Origin: Nocardioidaceae bacterium UBA4001
GTDB taxonomy: Bacteria > Actinomycetota > Actinomycetes > Propionibacteriales > Nocardioidaceae
Assembly: GCA_002384855.1 (NCBI GenBank)
Contig: DGBP01000062.1
Location: 30,545 to 94,544, forward strand
Length of the DNA: 64,000 bases
Direction of reading: 5' to 3'
Both the position numbers and the translations under genes were made by a program. The notes beneath the pieces were generated by a model. That model worked only from the letters and a program-made list of their open reading frames with translations, did not search any database and had not been told where the DNA came from. Shown here one piece after another: positions 50,402-57,403 of the stretch; positions within the stretch are counted from its first letter, which is position 1; each line of letters begins with the position of its first letter.

Positions 50402-51445
50402 TCACTTCCCGAAGCTGATGCTCCCGCCGTTGGTGGGGACGAGCTCCATCCAGACCTTGCCGGGTGGCAGCGTGAGCTCGCCGCCCTTGGTGCGCAGCGA
50501 CACCGGCGCGTCGAGCCCGCGCTTGGACCAGGTGCCGCGCACGAGCTTGCCGCCGTGGAAGACCATGGCCTGCCCGGAGCCCTCGAACTTGGTCTCCGGG
50601 ACCGGGTTGCCGGCCGGGTCCTTGTAGCCGGCGTCACCGACCTTCACGCGCAGGACGAGGACGGTGTCGGGCCTGAACTCGTCCCCGGCGGCCGCCTCGC
50701 TGTTGAGGTTGACGTACTTGCCCTTGCGGAACTCCCAGTTGGTGGTGTGCCCACCGGAGAAGGTCGCCGCGACACTGCCGGCCTTCTGCCCGCCCGGGAA
50801 GTCCTCCTCGTCACCCCACGGGAAGTAGTTCGCCGGCGGCTGCGTGGCCTTGAGGGAGTCGGTCAGGGTCGGCAGGTCCATGAAGAGGTTGTACGGCGCG
50901 CTGCGGCCGCTGTCACGGGAGTAGCCCTTGCCACCCTCGCTGACCACCTTGATGCCGGCGTCCTTGAGTCGCGAGACGGTCTGCGGCGCGCCGCCGCTCG
51001 CGACGAGGGTGGCGTCGGCCGGCCGGATGATCCCGATGTCGGTGGCACGCATCGAGCGGACCGGGCCGACCTTGTCCGGCACGTCGGAGTAGTAGAAGAC
51101 CGCCAGGCGGGTCGCACCGCCCTCCACGAGCTCCTCCGCCACCAGGTCGGCCGAGCCGAGTCCGAGCTGCGGGTTGCTCGAGGAGGTGTTGTCGATCTTG
51201 ACGACCACCACCGGATGCTCGGGCGCCGCTCCCCCGGCGGGGAGGCCGGTGAGAGGCCAGCGGCCGGACAGGGTGGCACCGGCGGCGGTGTTCTGGGCGT
51301 CGGGCGACTGCCCCGCCTCGGGCTCCTCCTCCCCGCCGCCGCAGGCGGTCAGGGAGACCGAGCCGGCCAGGACCAGGGAGACGAGCGCTGCCGCCGGGCG
51401 GCGGGCGCCAGGGCGTGCGAAGGCACGCAGGGGGATTCGAACCAT
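50402..51445 (-). CDS. DUF3048 family lipoprotein
   Basis: A 347-residue lipoprotein: Arg-rich start, hydrophobic core and lipobox SLTAC. The DUF3048 domain follows: HPVVVVKIDNTSSSNPQLGL, DLVAEELVEGGATRLAVFYYSDVP (core EELVEGG.TR), VGPVRSMRATDIGI, and the C-terminal half with GTWSKRGLDAPVSLRT and WMELVPTNG. Members (YerB-like) are envelope proteins of unknown activity. ATG 51445. Confidence 0.88.
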   Translation of the reverse strand: MVRIPLRAFARPGARRPAAALVSLVLAGSVSLTACGGGEEEPEAGQSPDAQNTAAGATLSGRWPLTGLPAGGAAPEHPVVVVKIDNTSSSNPQLGLGSADLVAEELVEGGATRLAVFYYSDVPDKVGPVRSMRATDIGIIRPADATLVASGGAPQTVSRLKDAGIKVVSEGGKGYSRDSGRSAPYNLFMDLPTLTDSLKATQPPANYFPWGDEEDFPGGQKAGSVAATFSGGHTTNWEFRKGKYVNLNSEAAAGDEFRPDTVLVLRVKVGDAGYKDPAGNPVPETKFEGSGQAMVFHGGKLVRGTWSKRGLDAPVSLRTKGGELTLPPGKVWMELVPTNGGSISFGK

Positions 51446-51486
51446 GGCTCCCAGTGTGACGCAGCGCTCAGTGAGGTGGGGACGGC

Positions 51487-51966
51487 TCAGCGCAGCGTGC
51501 CGGCGAACCAGCGGTTCGTCCACGGGGAGGCGCGGTGCACGCGCTTGCCGCCGTACGGCGCGTGGATCATCGTGCGCTTGCCGTCCCTCCACCCGGCGAA
51601 GACCGCCACGTGGTAGACGCCGCCGCCGTCGTAGAAGAACATCAGGTCACCCTTGCGCATCTTGCTCTTCTTGATGCGGTCGGCGAACCGGGCCTGCTGG
51701 CTCGACGTGCGGGGGACGTTGTCGAACCCGGCCTTGCGGAAGCTGTAGTAGACCAGCCCCGAGCAGTCGAACCGGCCCGGTCCGGCGGCACCCCACTTGT
51801 AGGGGTCGCCCTTCTGGTTCTTGACGACCGACAGCGCGTGGAGCACCTTCCGGTCACGGGTGGCCGCGTCGGCGGCGGGGGTGAAGGCGAACAGGCTGGC
51901 CACCAGGACGGTCACGAGCATGAGCGGAAGCACGAGGAGCGTGCGGGTACGCAGGATCGCAGGCAT
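51487..51966 (-). CDS. NlpC/P60 family cell-wall hydrolase
   Basis: A 159-residue secreted protein with signal peptide ending AADAA. The NlpC/P60 catalytic Cys is in RFDCSGLVYYSF, the His in GVYHVAVFAG and the third polar residue in MIHAPYGG. It would cut peptide stems of peptidoglycan during growth or resuscitation. GGAAAGGAA lies 7 nt before ATG 51966. The leader carries a c-di-AMP-type riboswitch, so expression is likely tied to c-di-AMP level. Confidence 0.92.
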   Translation of the reverse strand: MPAILRTRTLLVLPLMLVTVLVASLFAFTPAADAATRDRKVLHALSVVKNQKGDPYKWGAAGPGRFDCSGLVYYSFRKAGFDNVPRTSSQQARFADRIKKSKMRKGDLMFFYDGGGVYHVAVFAGWRDGKRTMIHAPYGGKRVHRASPWTNRWFAGTLR

Positions 51967-51983
51967 GGCGAAGTTCCTTTCCC

Positions 51984-52165
51984 ACGCCTGTGAGGTCAGC
52001 TGTCGGGTTGGAGCCGGAAAGGTGCTCTGTCACCAGGCGGTGACTTCACCCCGAGCGTCCGGGGAGGACGCGTGAAGATGTGGGTCCCCCACTCCTACCC
52101 ATGAGATCTCGAATCGGGACAGGGGCCAGACGCGTGGGCGGGTAGGACTCGGCGCACCCGGTCCG
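51984..52165 (-). promoter_or_regulatory. ydaO/yuaA-type (c-di-AMP) riboswitch
   Basis: On the minus strand the leader ends CCCGACAGCTGACCTCACAG-GCG just before the NlpC/P60 gene, and upstream carries CATGGGTAGGAGTGGGGGAC-CC and GCTCGGGGTGAAGTCACC. These are the characteristic blocks of actinobacterial ydaO riboswitches, which commonly precede wall-hydrolase genes. The boundaries are approximate. In this class, c-di-AMP binding usually switches expression off. Confidence 0.8.
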
Positions 52166-52286
52166 GCTGTGGAGTTGTCGCCGCCGGGACGTCGCGTCGC
52201 CGAACCCCCTCGGCGCCACCTCGTCCGGGCAGGCCCCACGAGGATAGGCACGCTCCCCCACCCTGTTTCAAGTCCGAGAACGCGAC

Positions 52287-52317
52287 GACGTCCCGGAAAC
52301 CGAGTCTCCGGGACGTC
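52287..52317 (-). terminator. Terminator downstream of fabG
   Basis: A perfect 11-bp stem GACGTCCCGGA/TCCGGGACGTC (52287-52297 with 52307-52317) with a 9-nt loop, 26 bp after the fabG stop on the minus strand. Confidence 0.75.
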
Positions 52318-52342
52318 CTCGAGGCGTTGTCAGGAGCCGGGT

Positions 52343-53098
52343 TCAGATCTTCGCGCCGCCGTCGACGTACAACGTCTGTCCGGTGATGAAGGAGGCCTCG
52401 TCGCTGCAGAGGAAGGCCGCGGTCGCCGCGATGTCCTCGGGGTAACCGACCCGGCGAACCGGGGTGGCCTCGGCCGCCGCCTTGCGGTAGGCCTCCGGCT
52501 CGAACCCCACGCGTCGCGCGGTCTCGTCGGTCATGTCGGTGACGATGAAACCCGGTGCGATGGCGTTCACGTTGATGCCGAAGGGGCCGAGCTCGATCGC
52601 GAGCGTCCGGGTGAACCCCTGGAGGCCGGCCTTGGCTGCCGAGTAGTTCGCCTGGCCCCGGTTGCCGAGGGCGGAGGTGCTCGAGAGGTTCAGGATCTTG
52701 CCGTACTTGTGCTGGACCATGTGCTTCTGGACCTCGCGGCTCATCAGGAACGAGCCGCGCAGGTGCACGTTCATGACCATGTCCCAGTCGTCCTCGGTCA
52801 TCTTGAACAGCAGGTTGTCGCGGGTGATGCCCGCGTTGTTCACCAGCACGTCGACCTTGCCGAGCTCCTCGACCACGGCGGACACCGCGGCCTCCACCGA
52901 CGCGGCGTCGGAGACGTTGCACGCCACGCCGATCGCGCGCTCGGCACCGAGGCTCTCCGCGCTCGCGGTCGCGGCGTCCTGGTCGAGGTCGAGGACTGCC
53001 AGGGAGGCACCCTCGTCCGCGAGCCGCTTGGCGATGCCCGCACCGATGCCCCGTGCTGCTCCGGTGACCACGGCGACTCGACCGGCGTAACGACTCAT
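52343..53098 (-). CDS. fabG: SDR family 3-oxoacyl-ACP reductase (FabG-type)
   Basis: A 251-residue short-chain dehydrogenase. TGAARGIG binds NADP, NNAG is present, the catalytic triad is Ser (NLSSTSALG), Tyr and Lys (YSAAKAG), and a C-terminal GQTLYVDGG. The ANYSAAKAGLQGFTRTLA core and length support FabG (3-oxoacyl-ACP reductase), though other SDR substrates are possible. ATG 53098. Confidence 0.85.
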   Translation of the reverse strand: MSRYAGRVAVVTGAARGIGAGIAKRLADEGASLAVLDLDQDAATASAESLGAERAIGVACNVSDAASVEAAVSAVVEELGKVDVLVNNAGITRDNLLFKMTEDDWDMVMNVHLRGSFLMSREVQKHMVQHKYGKILNLSSTSALGNRGQANYSAAKAGLQGFTRTLAIELGPFGINVNAIAPGFIVTDMTDETARRVGFEPEAYRKAAAEATPVRRVGYPEDIAATAAFLCSDEASFITGQTLYVDGGAKI

Positions 53099-53176
53099 GG
53101 AAGCTCCTCCTGCGCGCCGCGGACCGGCGCAGACGTGTGTGACGGTGGACGTGGGCTCACCTTAGCGATCCGGCAC

Positions 53177-53806
53177 TCAGGGCCGGACCGCCCGCCCCAG
53201 GTAGAGGTAGGTCGCCACCTTCGCCCCGGGGACGCCCCCGCCTACGTAGAAGGTGTCGAGCTCGCGGACCTCCAGCCCGGCGGCCGCGACGAGGTCGGCG
53301 GGCTTCCGGTCGAGGCGGCACCCGCCTGCAACCCGACGCTGGATCGGTGTCAGTCGCCGCTGCCACCGGGCGACGCCGGCGTCCGGGGACAGCCCGTGCT
53401 CGACGAAGTGGAGCTCGCCACCGGGCCTCAGCACCCGGCGCACCTCGCGCAGGGCCTTCCCGACGTCGGGGATGGTGCACAGCGTGAAGGCGGTCACGGC
53501 GGCGTCCACCGAGGCGTCGGGCAGGTCGAGCGACTCGCCGTCGAGGCCGGCGCGTACGACGGGCGGGCGCCCGCCCCCCATGTGCTTGGACTCGGCGATC
53601 CGCCAGGCCACGTCGGAGGGCTCCACGGCGTAGACCTTGGAGACCGCGGCAGGGAGGTGCTCCATGGTGAGGCCGGAGCCGAAGCCGATCTCGAGGACCT
53701 CGCCCGACAGCCCTGCACAGACGCGCTCGCGCAGCCTGCTCACCTCCCCCGCACCGAGGAGGAGGTCGGTCGCGCGAGGAACGACCTGCTCGTCCCACCA
53801 GCTCAT
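53177..53806 (-). CDS. Class I SAM-dependent methyltransferase
   Basis: A 209-residue methyltransferase. SAM motif I VLEIGFGSGLTMEHLP, acidic Asp/Glu in AVEPSD, motif III AAVTAFTLCTIPD and post motif GGELHFVEHG. Resembles the small METTL7/ubiE-like group; substrate unknown. It overlaps the HIT gene start region: ATG 53806 overlaps the HIT stop, so it is coupled to it. Confidence 0.85.
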   Translation of the reverse strand: MSWWDEQVVPRATDLLLGAGEVSRLRERVCAGLSGEVLEIGFGSGLTMEHLPAAVSKVYAVEPSDVAWRIAESKHMGGGRPPVVRAGLDGESLDLPDASVDAAVTAFTLCTIPDVGKALREVRRVLRPGGELHFVEHGLSPDAGVARWQRRLTPIQRRVAGGCRLDRKPADLVAAAGLEVRELDTFYVGGGVPGAKVATYLYLGRAVRP

Positions 53807-54252
53807 CGGGGTGCTCCTTCGCTCGAGGCCTCCTGCGGGGGTGGGAGGGCGGCTGCCACGCGGGCGGCGTAGTCCTCCATCTCCTCGCCGGATGCGTACG
53901 TCGTCCGCGGCCAGAAGAACCCGCGCAACCCGTCGCCCTTGGTCCTCGGGACCACGTGCAGGTGCAGGTGCGGGACGGACTGGCTGACGGTGTTGTTGAC
54001 CGCCATGAAGCTGCCCTGGGCGCCGAGCCCGTCGACCATCGCCGTGGCCAGCCGCTGGCCCGCGGCCACGAACGGGTCACGGAGGCCGGCCGGCAGCTCC
54101 GGCAGCGTCTCGACGTGCTCCCGCGGCACCAGCAGCACGTGACCCTTGAAGACCGGCCGATGGTCGAGGAAGGCCACGAACAGGTCGGTGTCGAGCACGA
54201 CCTGCGCACCCGCCCTCCCCATGACGATCCGGCAGAACAGGCACTCCGACAT
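53803..54252 (-). CDS. HIT family hydrolase
   Basis: A 149-residue histidine-triad protein: CLFCRIVMG zinc-like N-terminus, VFKGHVLLVPREHVETLPE and the triad HLHLHVVPR. It hydrolyses phosphoramidate or nucleotide conjugates. ATG 54252. It is divergent from the persulfide operon 170 bp away and feeds into the methyltransferase gene downstream. Confidence 0.92.
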   Translation of the reverse strand: MSECLFCRIVMGRAGAQVVLDTDLFVAFLDHRPVFKGHVLLVPREHVETLPELPAGLRDPFVAAGQRLATAMVDGLGAQGSFMAVNNTVSQSVPHLHLHVVPRTKGDGLRGFFWPRTTYASGEEMEDYAARVAAALPPPQEASSEGAPR

Positions 54253-54320
54253 GGGCCTGACCTTAGCGGCGACACGCCCGGGCGACGCCTCCGGAGGCAT
54301 GGATTTGAGCCGAGAGGGGA

Positions 54321-54381
54321 ATACCCCGAAGGGTATTGGCATTGACTGTTACCGTGAACGTTCGGATACCCCCCTAGGTAT
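54321..54381 (+). promoter_or_regulatory. Promoter with two CsoR/CstR-type operators
   Basis: ATACCCCgaaGGGTAT (54321-54336) and ATACCCCCCTAGGTAT (54366-54381) match the G/C-tract inverted repeats bound by CsoR/CstR repressors. TTGACT (54342) and GATACC (54365) form a -35/-10 pair with 17-bp spacing, and the second operator covers the -10. A persulfide-sensing CstR is the likely regulator; its gene is not in this window. Confidence 0.75.
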
Positions 54382-54421
54382 TCGTTGCAAGCAGCAGAGA
54401 AACTCTCAGGAGGCAGCGCCT

Positions 54422-55786
54422 ATGATCACCGTGACCCCCATCGACACCCCTGGTCTCGGCGACCGGACCTACCTTGCCCACGACGGCAAGGTCGCCCTGG
54501 TCGTGGACCCGCAGCGCGACTACGACCGCGTTCTGGCCGTCGCGAAGGATGCCGGTGTGCAGATCACGCACGTGTTCGAGACGCACATCCACAACGACTA
54601 CGTGACCGGCGGCCTGGCCCTCGCGCAGGAGGTCGGCGCGGCCTACCACGTGAACGCAGACGACCCGGTCGACTTCGAGCGCGTCGGCGTCCGTGACGGT
54701 GACGTCATCGAGGTCGGCGACGCGATGCGCGTCCGCGTCGTGCACACCCCCGGGCACACACACACGCACGTGTCCTTCGCGCTGTACGACGGCGAGAAGC
54801 CGCTGTCGGTCTTCACCGGCGGCTCGCTGCTCTTCGGCTCGACCGGTCGCCCGGACCTGCTCGGACCGGACCACACCGACACTCTCGTGCGCGCCCAATG
54901 GCGCTCGGCCCACCGCCTCGCGGAGGAGCTGCCCGACGAGACCGAGGTCTTCCCGACCCACGGCTTCGGCAGCTTCTGCTCCGCGACCCAGTCCGAGGCC
55001 GTCTCCAGCACCATCGGCCAGGAGAAGCAGGCCAACCCGGCGCTGACCCAGGACGAGGAGGAGTACGTCGAGCAGCTCCTCGCCGGCCTGGAGGAGTACC
55101 CCGCCTACTACGCGCAGATGGGCCCCGCCAACTCCGCGGGCCCCGACGCCCCGGACCTGTCCGAGCCGACCCTCGCCGACCCGGCCGAGCTGCGCCGCCG
55201 CATCGACGCGGGCGAGTGGGTCGTCGACCTGCGCACTGGTGAGGCGTTCGCCGCCGGCCACCTGATGGGCTCGGTGAACTTCGGCATCGAGGGCCAGTTC
55301 ATCACCTACCTCGGCTGGATCATGCCGTACGACGCCACCGTGACCCTGCTGGGCGAGACCGCCGAGCAGGTCGCCGAGGCGCAGCGCGACATGGCTCGCA
55401 TCGGCCTGAAGAAGCCCGCCTCGATGGCCACCGGCAAGCCCGACGAGTGGGCCGGCGGCGAGCCGCTGGGCTCCTACGAGGTGGCCACCTTCAAGGACCT
55501 GAAGTACGCCCTGGAGTCCGGTGACGAGGACCTCGTCGTCCTCGACGTCCGCCGTGGCGCCGAGTTCGACGCCGCTCACATCGAGGGTGCCGTCAACGTG
55601 CCGATCCACGCGATCCTCGCGCACATCGACGACGTCCCGCGCAAGAGGCTGTGGGTGCACTGCGCCGGCGGCTACCGCGCGAGCGTGGTCGCCTCGATCC
55701 TCGACTCCCGCGGCTACGACGTGGTCTCGGTGAACGACTCGTTCGACGAGAGCGCGAAGACGGTCGGCCTCCCGATCGTCGCCTGA
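54422..55786 (+). CDS. Persulfide dioxygenase-rhodanese fusion (CstB-like)
   Basis: A 454-residue protein. N-terminal MBL domain (residues about 1-240): metal motif ETHIHNDYVTGG (HxHxDY/H form), TPGHTHTHVSF, FTGGSLLFGS and FPTHGFGSFC. A linker and a degenerate rhodanese domain follow (VVDLRTGEAFAAGHLMGSVN, lacking an active Cys), then an active rhodanese (VHCAGGYRASV). This is the CstB layout, which oxidises persulfides to thiosulfate/sulfite. AGGAGG lies 8 nt before ATG 54422. Confidence 0.9.
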   Translation: MITVTPIDTPGLGDRTYLAHDGKVALVVDPQRDYDRVLAVAKDAGVQITHVFETHIHNDYVTGGLALAQEVGAAYHVNADDPVDFERVGVRDGDVIEVGDAMRVRVVHTPGHTHTHVSFALYDGEKPLSVFTGGSLLFGSTGRPDLLGPDHTDTLVRAQWRSAHRLAEELPDETEVFPTHGFGSFCSATQSEAVSSTIGQEKQANPALTQDEEEYVEQLLAGLEEYPAYYAQMGPANSAGPDAPDLSEPTLADPAELRRRIDAGEWVVDLRTGEAFAAGHLMGSVNFGIEGQFITYLGWIMPYDATVTLLGETAEQVAEAQRDMARIGLKKPASMATGKPDEWAGGEPLGSYEVATFKDLKYALESGDEDLVVLDVRRGAEFDAAHIEGAVNVPIHAILAHIDDVPRKRLWVHCAGGYRASVVASILDSRGYDVVSVNDSFDESAKTVGLPIVA

Positions 55787-55797
55787 TCGACCCCGGC

Positions 55798-55832
55798 GAG
55801 GACCCGGTCCGGCTTCGGCCGGCCGGGTCCTC
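55798..55832 (+). terminator. Intra-operon hairpin
   Basis: GAGGACCCGG (55798-55807) pairs with CCGGGTCCTC (55823-55832); the loop is itself CCGG/CCGG-rich. It lies between the first and second genes and may lower downstream expression. Confidence 0.6.
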
Positions 55833-55885
55833 GTCCGCGAAGTGCGCCCTGAACGACCCCCCTCAGAGCAGGAGATCCGATCTTC

Positions 55886-56470
55886 ATGACCAGCACCACG
55901 ACCGAGGTCCGCCGCTGCACCGTCCAGTCGCTCCAGGAGCGCCTGAGCTCCGACGACGCGCCGCGGATCCTCGACGTCCGCACCCCCGCCGAGTTCGAGT
56001 CCGCCCACATCCCGGGCTCGTACAACGTGCCGCTGGACACCTTCAAGGAGCACCGCGCCGAGCTGCGCCGTCACCTCGACCAGGACGTCGTGCTCGTCTG
56101 CCTGTCGGGCGGCCGCGCCGAGCAGGCAGAGAAGGCCCTCGCCGAGGCGGGCCTGCCCGGTCTGCACGTCCTCCAGGGCGGCATGGCTGCGTGGACCGCC
56201 GCCGGCGCCCCTGTCGCGCAGGGCAGGCAGACCTGGGAGCTCGAGCGTCAGGTCCGGCTCGGCGCCGGCGCCATGGTGCTGAGCAGCATCCTGGCCAGCA
56301 CGGTCTCCCCCAAGCTCAAGTGGCTCGCCGCGGGTGTGGGCACCGGCCTGGTAACCGCCGCGGTCACCAACAGCTGCGCGATGGGCATGCTGCTGTCGAA
56401 GGCCCCCTGGAACCAGGGCAAGGGTTCCGACATCGAGGACGTCATCAAGTCCCTGGCGGAGGCCGCCTGA
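55886..56470 (+). CDS. Rhodanese with C-terminal DUF2892-type membrane region
   Basis: A 194-residue protein. The rhodanese domain (residues about 10-110) has ILDVRTPAEFESAHIPGSYNVPL and the active Cys in LVCLSGGRAEQAEKAL. Two hydrophobic segments (GAGAMVLSSILASTV, GVGTGLVTAAVTNSCAMGMLL) follow, matching the YgaP-like fusion. It transfers sulfane sulfur at the membrane as part of persulfide handling. Its stop overlaps the exporter start (TGATG). Confidence 0.88.
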   Translation: MTSTTTEVRRCTVQSLQERLSSDDAPRILDVRTPAEFESAHIPGSYNVPLDTFKEHRAELRRHLDQDVVLVCLSGGRAEQAEKALAEAGLPGLHVLQGGMAAWTAAGAPVAQGRQTWELERQVRLGAGAMVLSSILASTVSPKLKWLAAGVGTGLVTAAVTNSCAMGMLLSKAPWNQGKGSDIEDVIKSLAEAA

Positions 56471-57342
56471 TGGACCTCTCGGTGACCCTCGTCGTCGTCC
56501 TCGCGCTCTCACTGCTGATCGGCGTCTCCCTCGGCGTGCTCGGCGGCGGAGGCTCGATCCTCACCGTGCCGATCCTGGTCTACGTGGCCGGGATGGACCC
56601 GAAGGAGGCGATCGCGGCATCGCTGTTCGTGGTCGGCGTGACCTCGGCGGCAGGAGCGGTCAGCCACGCCCGGGGCGGCCGGGTCCGCTGGCGCACCGGC
56701 CTGATCTTCGGTGCCGCCGGCCTCGTCGGCGCCTTCCTCGGTGGGCTCCTGGGCGGCTACCTGCCCGGCACCCTCCTGCTCGTCTTCTTCGCCCTCATGA
56801 TGGTGGCGACCTCGATCGCCATGCTGGGTGGTCGCCGAGCGGTCGACGAGTCCAAGAAGCACAGCGAGCTGCCGGTTCTGCGGGTGCTGCTCGACGGCCT
56901 CGTCGTCGGTCTGGTCACCGGTCTGGTCGGCGCGGGCGGCGGGTTCCTCGTGGTCCCGGCGCTGGCGCTCCTGGGCGGCCTGCCGATGTCGGTCGCCGTC
57001 GGCACGTCCCTGCTGGTCATCGCGATGAAGTCCCTGGGTGGTCTCTTCGGCTACCTCAGCGCGGTCTCGCTCGACTGGCCGCTGGTGATCGCCGTGACCG
57101 TCGCCGCGATCGTCGGCAGCGTGGTGGGCGGCCGGCTCGCGGGACGGATCCCCGAGATGGCGCTGCGCAAGGGCTTCGGGTGGTTCGTGCTCGTGATGGG
57201 CACCTTCGTGCTCGTCCAGCAGGCACCGGCCGGGCTCGCGGTGCCGATCATCACCGTCGTCCTGGGTCTCGGCCTCGCCGCCGGGGCGTGCTGGAGGTTC
57301 GTCTCCTCATGCCCCCTCCGCCGCGACGCGGCCACCGCCTGA
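56470..57342 (+). CDS. Sulfite/organosulfonate exporter TauE/SafE family
   Basis: A 290-residue membrane protein with about eight helices in two repeats, each with the family GGGG-type loop (LGVLGGGGSILTVPILVYVAGMDPKEAIAASLFVV; VGAGGGFLVVPALALLGGLPMSVAVGTSLLVIAMKS; cores GGGGSILTVP and GAGGGFLVVP). It likely exports sulfite made by the two upstream enzymes. ATG 56470 overlaps the rhodanese stop. Last gene of the persulfide operon. Confidence 0.92.
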   Translation: MDLSVTLVVVLALSLLIGVSLGVLGGGGSILTVPILVYVAGMDPKEAIAASLFVVGVTSAAGAVSHARGGRVRWRTGLIFGAAGLVGAFLGGLLGGYLPGTLLLVFFALMMVATSIAMLGGRRAVDESKKHSELPVLRVLLDGLVVGLVTGLVGAGGGFLVVPALALLGGLPMSVAVGTSLLVIAMKSLGGLFGYLSAVSLDWPLVIAVTVAAIVGSVVGGRLAGRIPEMALRKGFGWFVLVMGTFVLVQQAPAGLAVPIITVVLGLGLAAGACWRFVSSCPLRRDAATA

Positions 57343-57353
57343 CCTGTCCGAAA

Positions 57354-57391
57354 CAGCGTCCTGGCCGTCTTCGATGGCGGCCGGGACGCTG
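57354..57391. terminator. Strong bidirectional terminator
   Basis: A 14-bp stem (57354-57367 with 57378-57391) with one T-G wobble, loop tcttcgatgg. It separates the persulfide operon from the convergent formate dehydrogenase operon. Confidence 0.8.
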
Positions 57392-57403
57392 CTCACCGTC
57401 GGG

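Noticed and set aside
51428..51446. GGTTCGAATCCCC on the minus strand, like a tRNA T-arm
   Set aside because: It encodes the start of the DUF3048 lipoprotein (MVRIPL) and no acceptor or anticodon stem can be formed around it.
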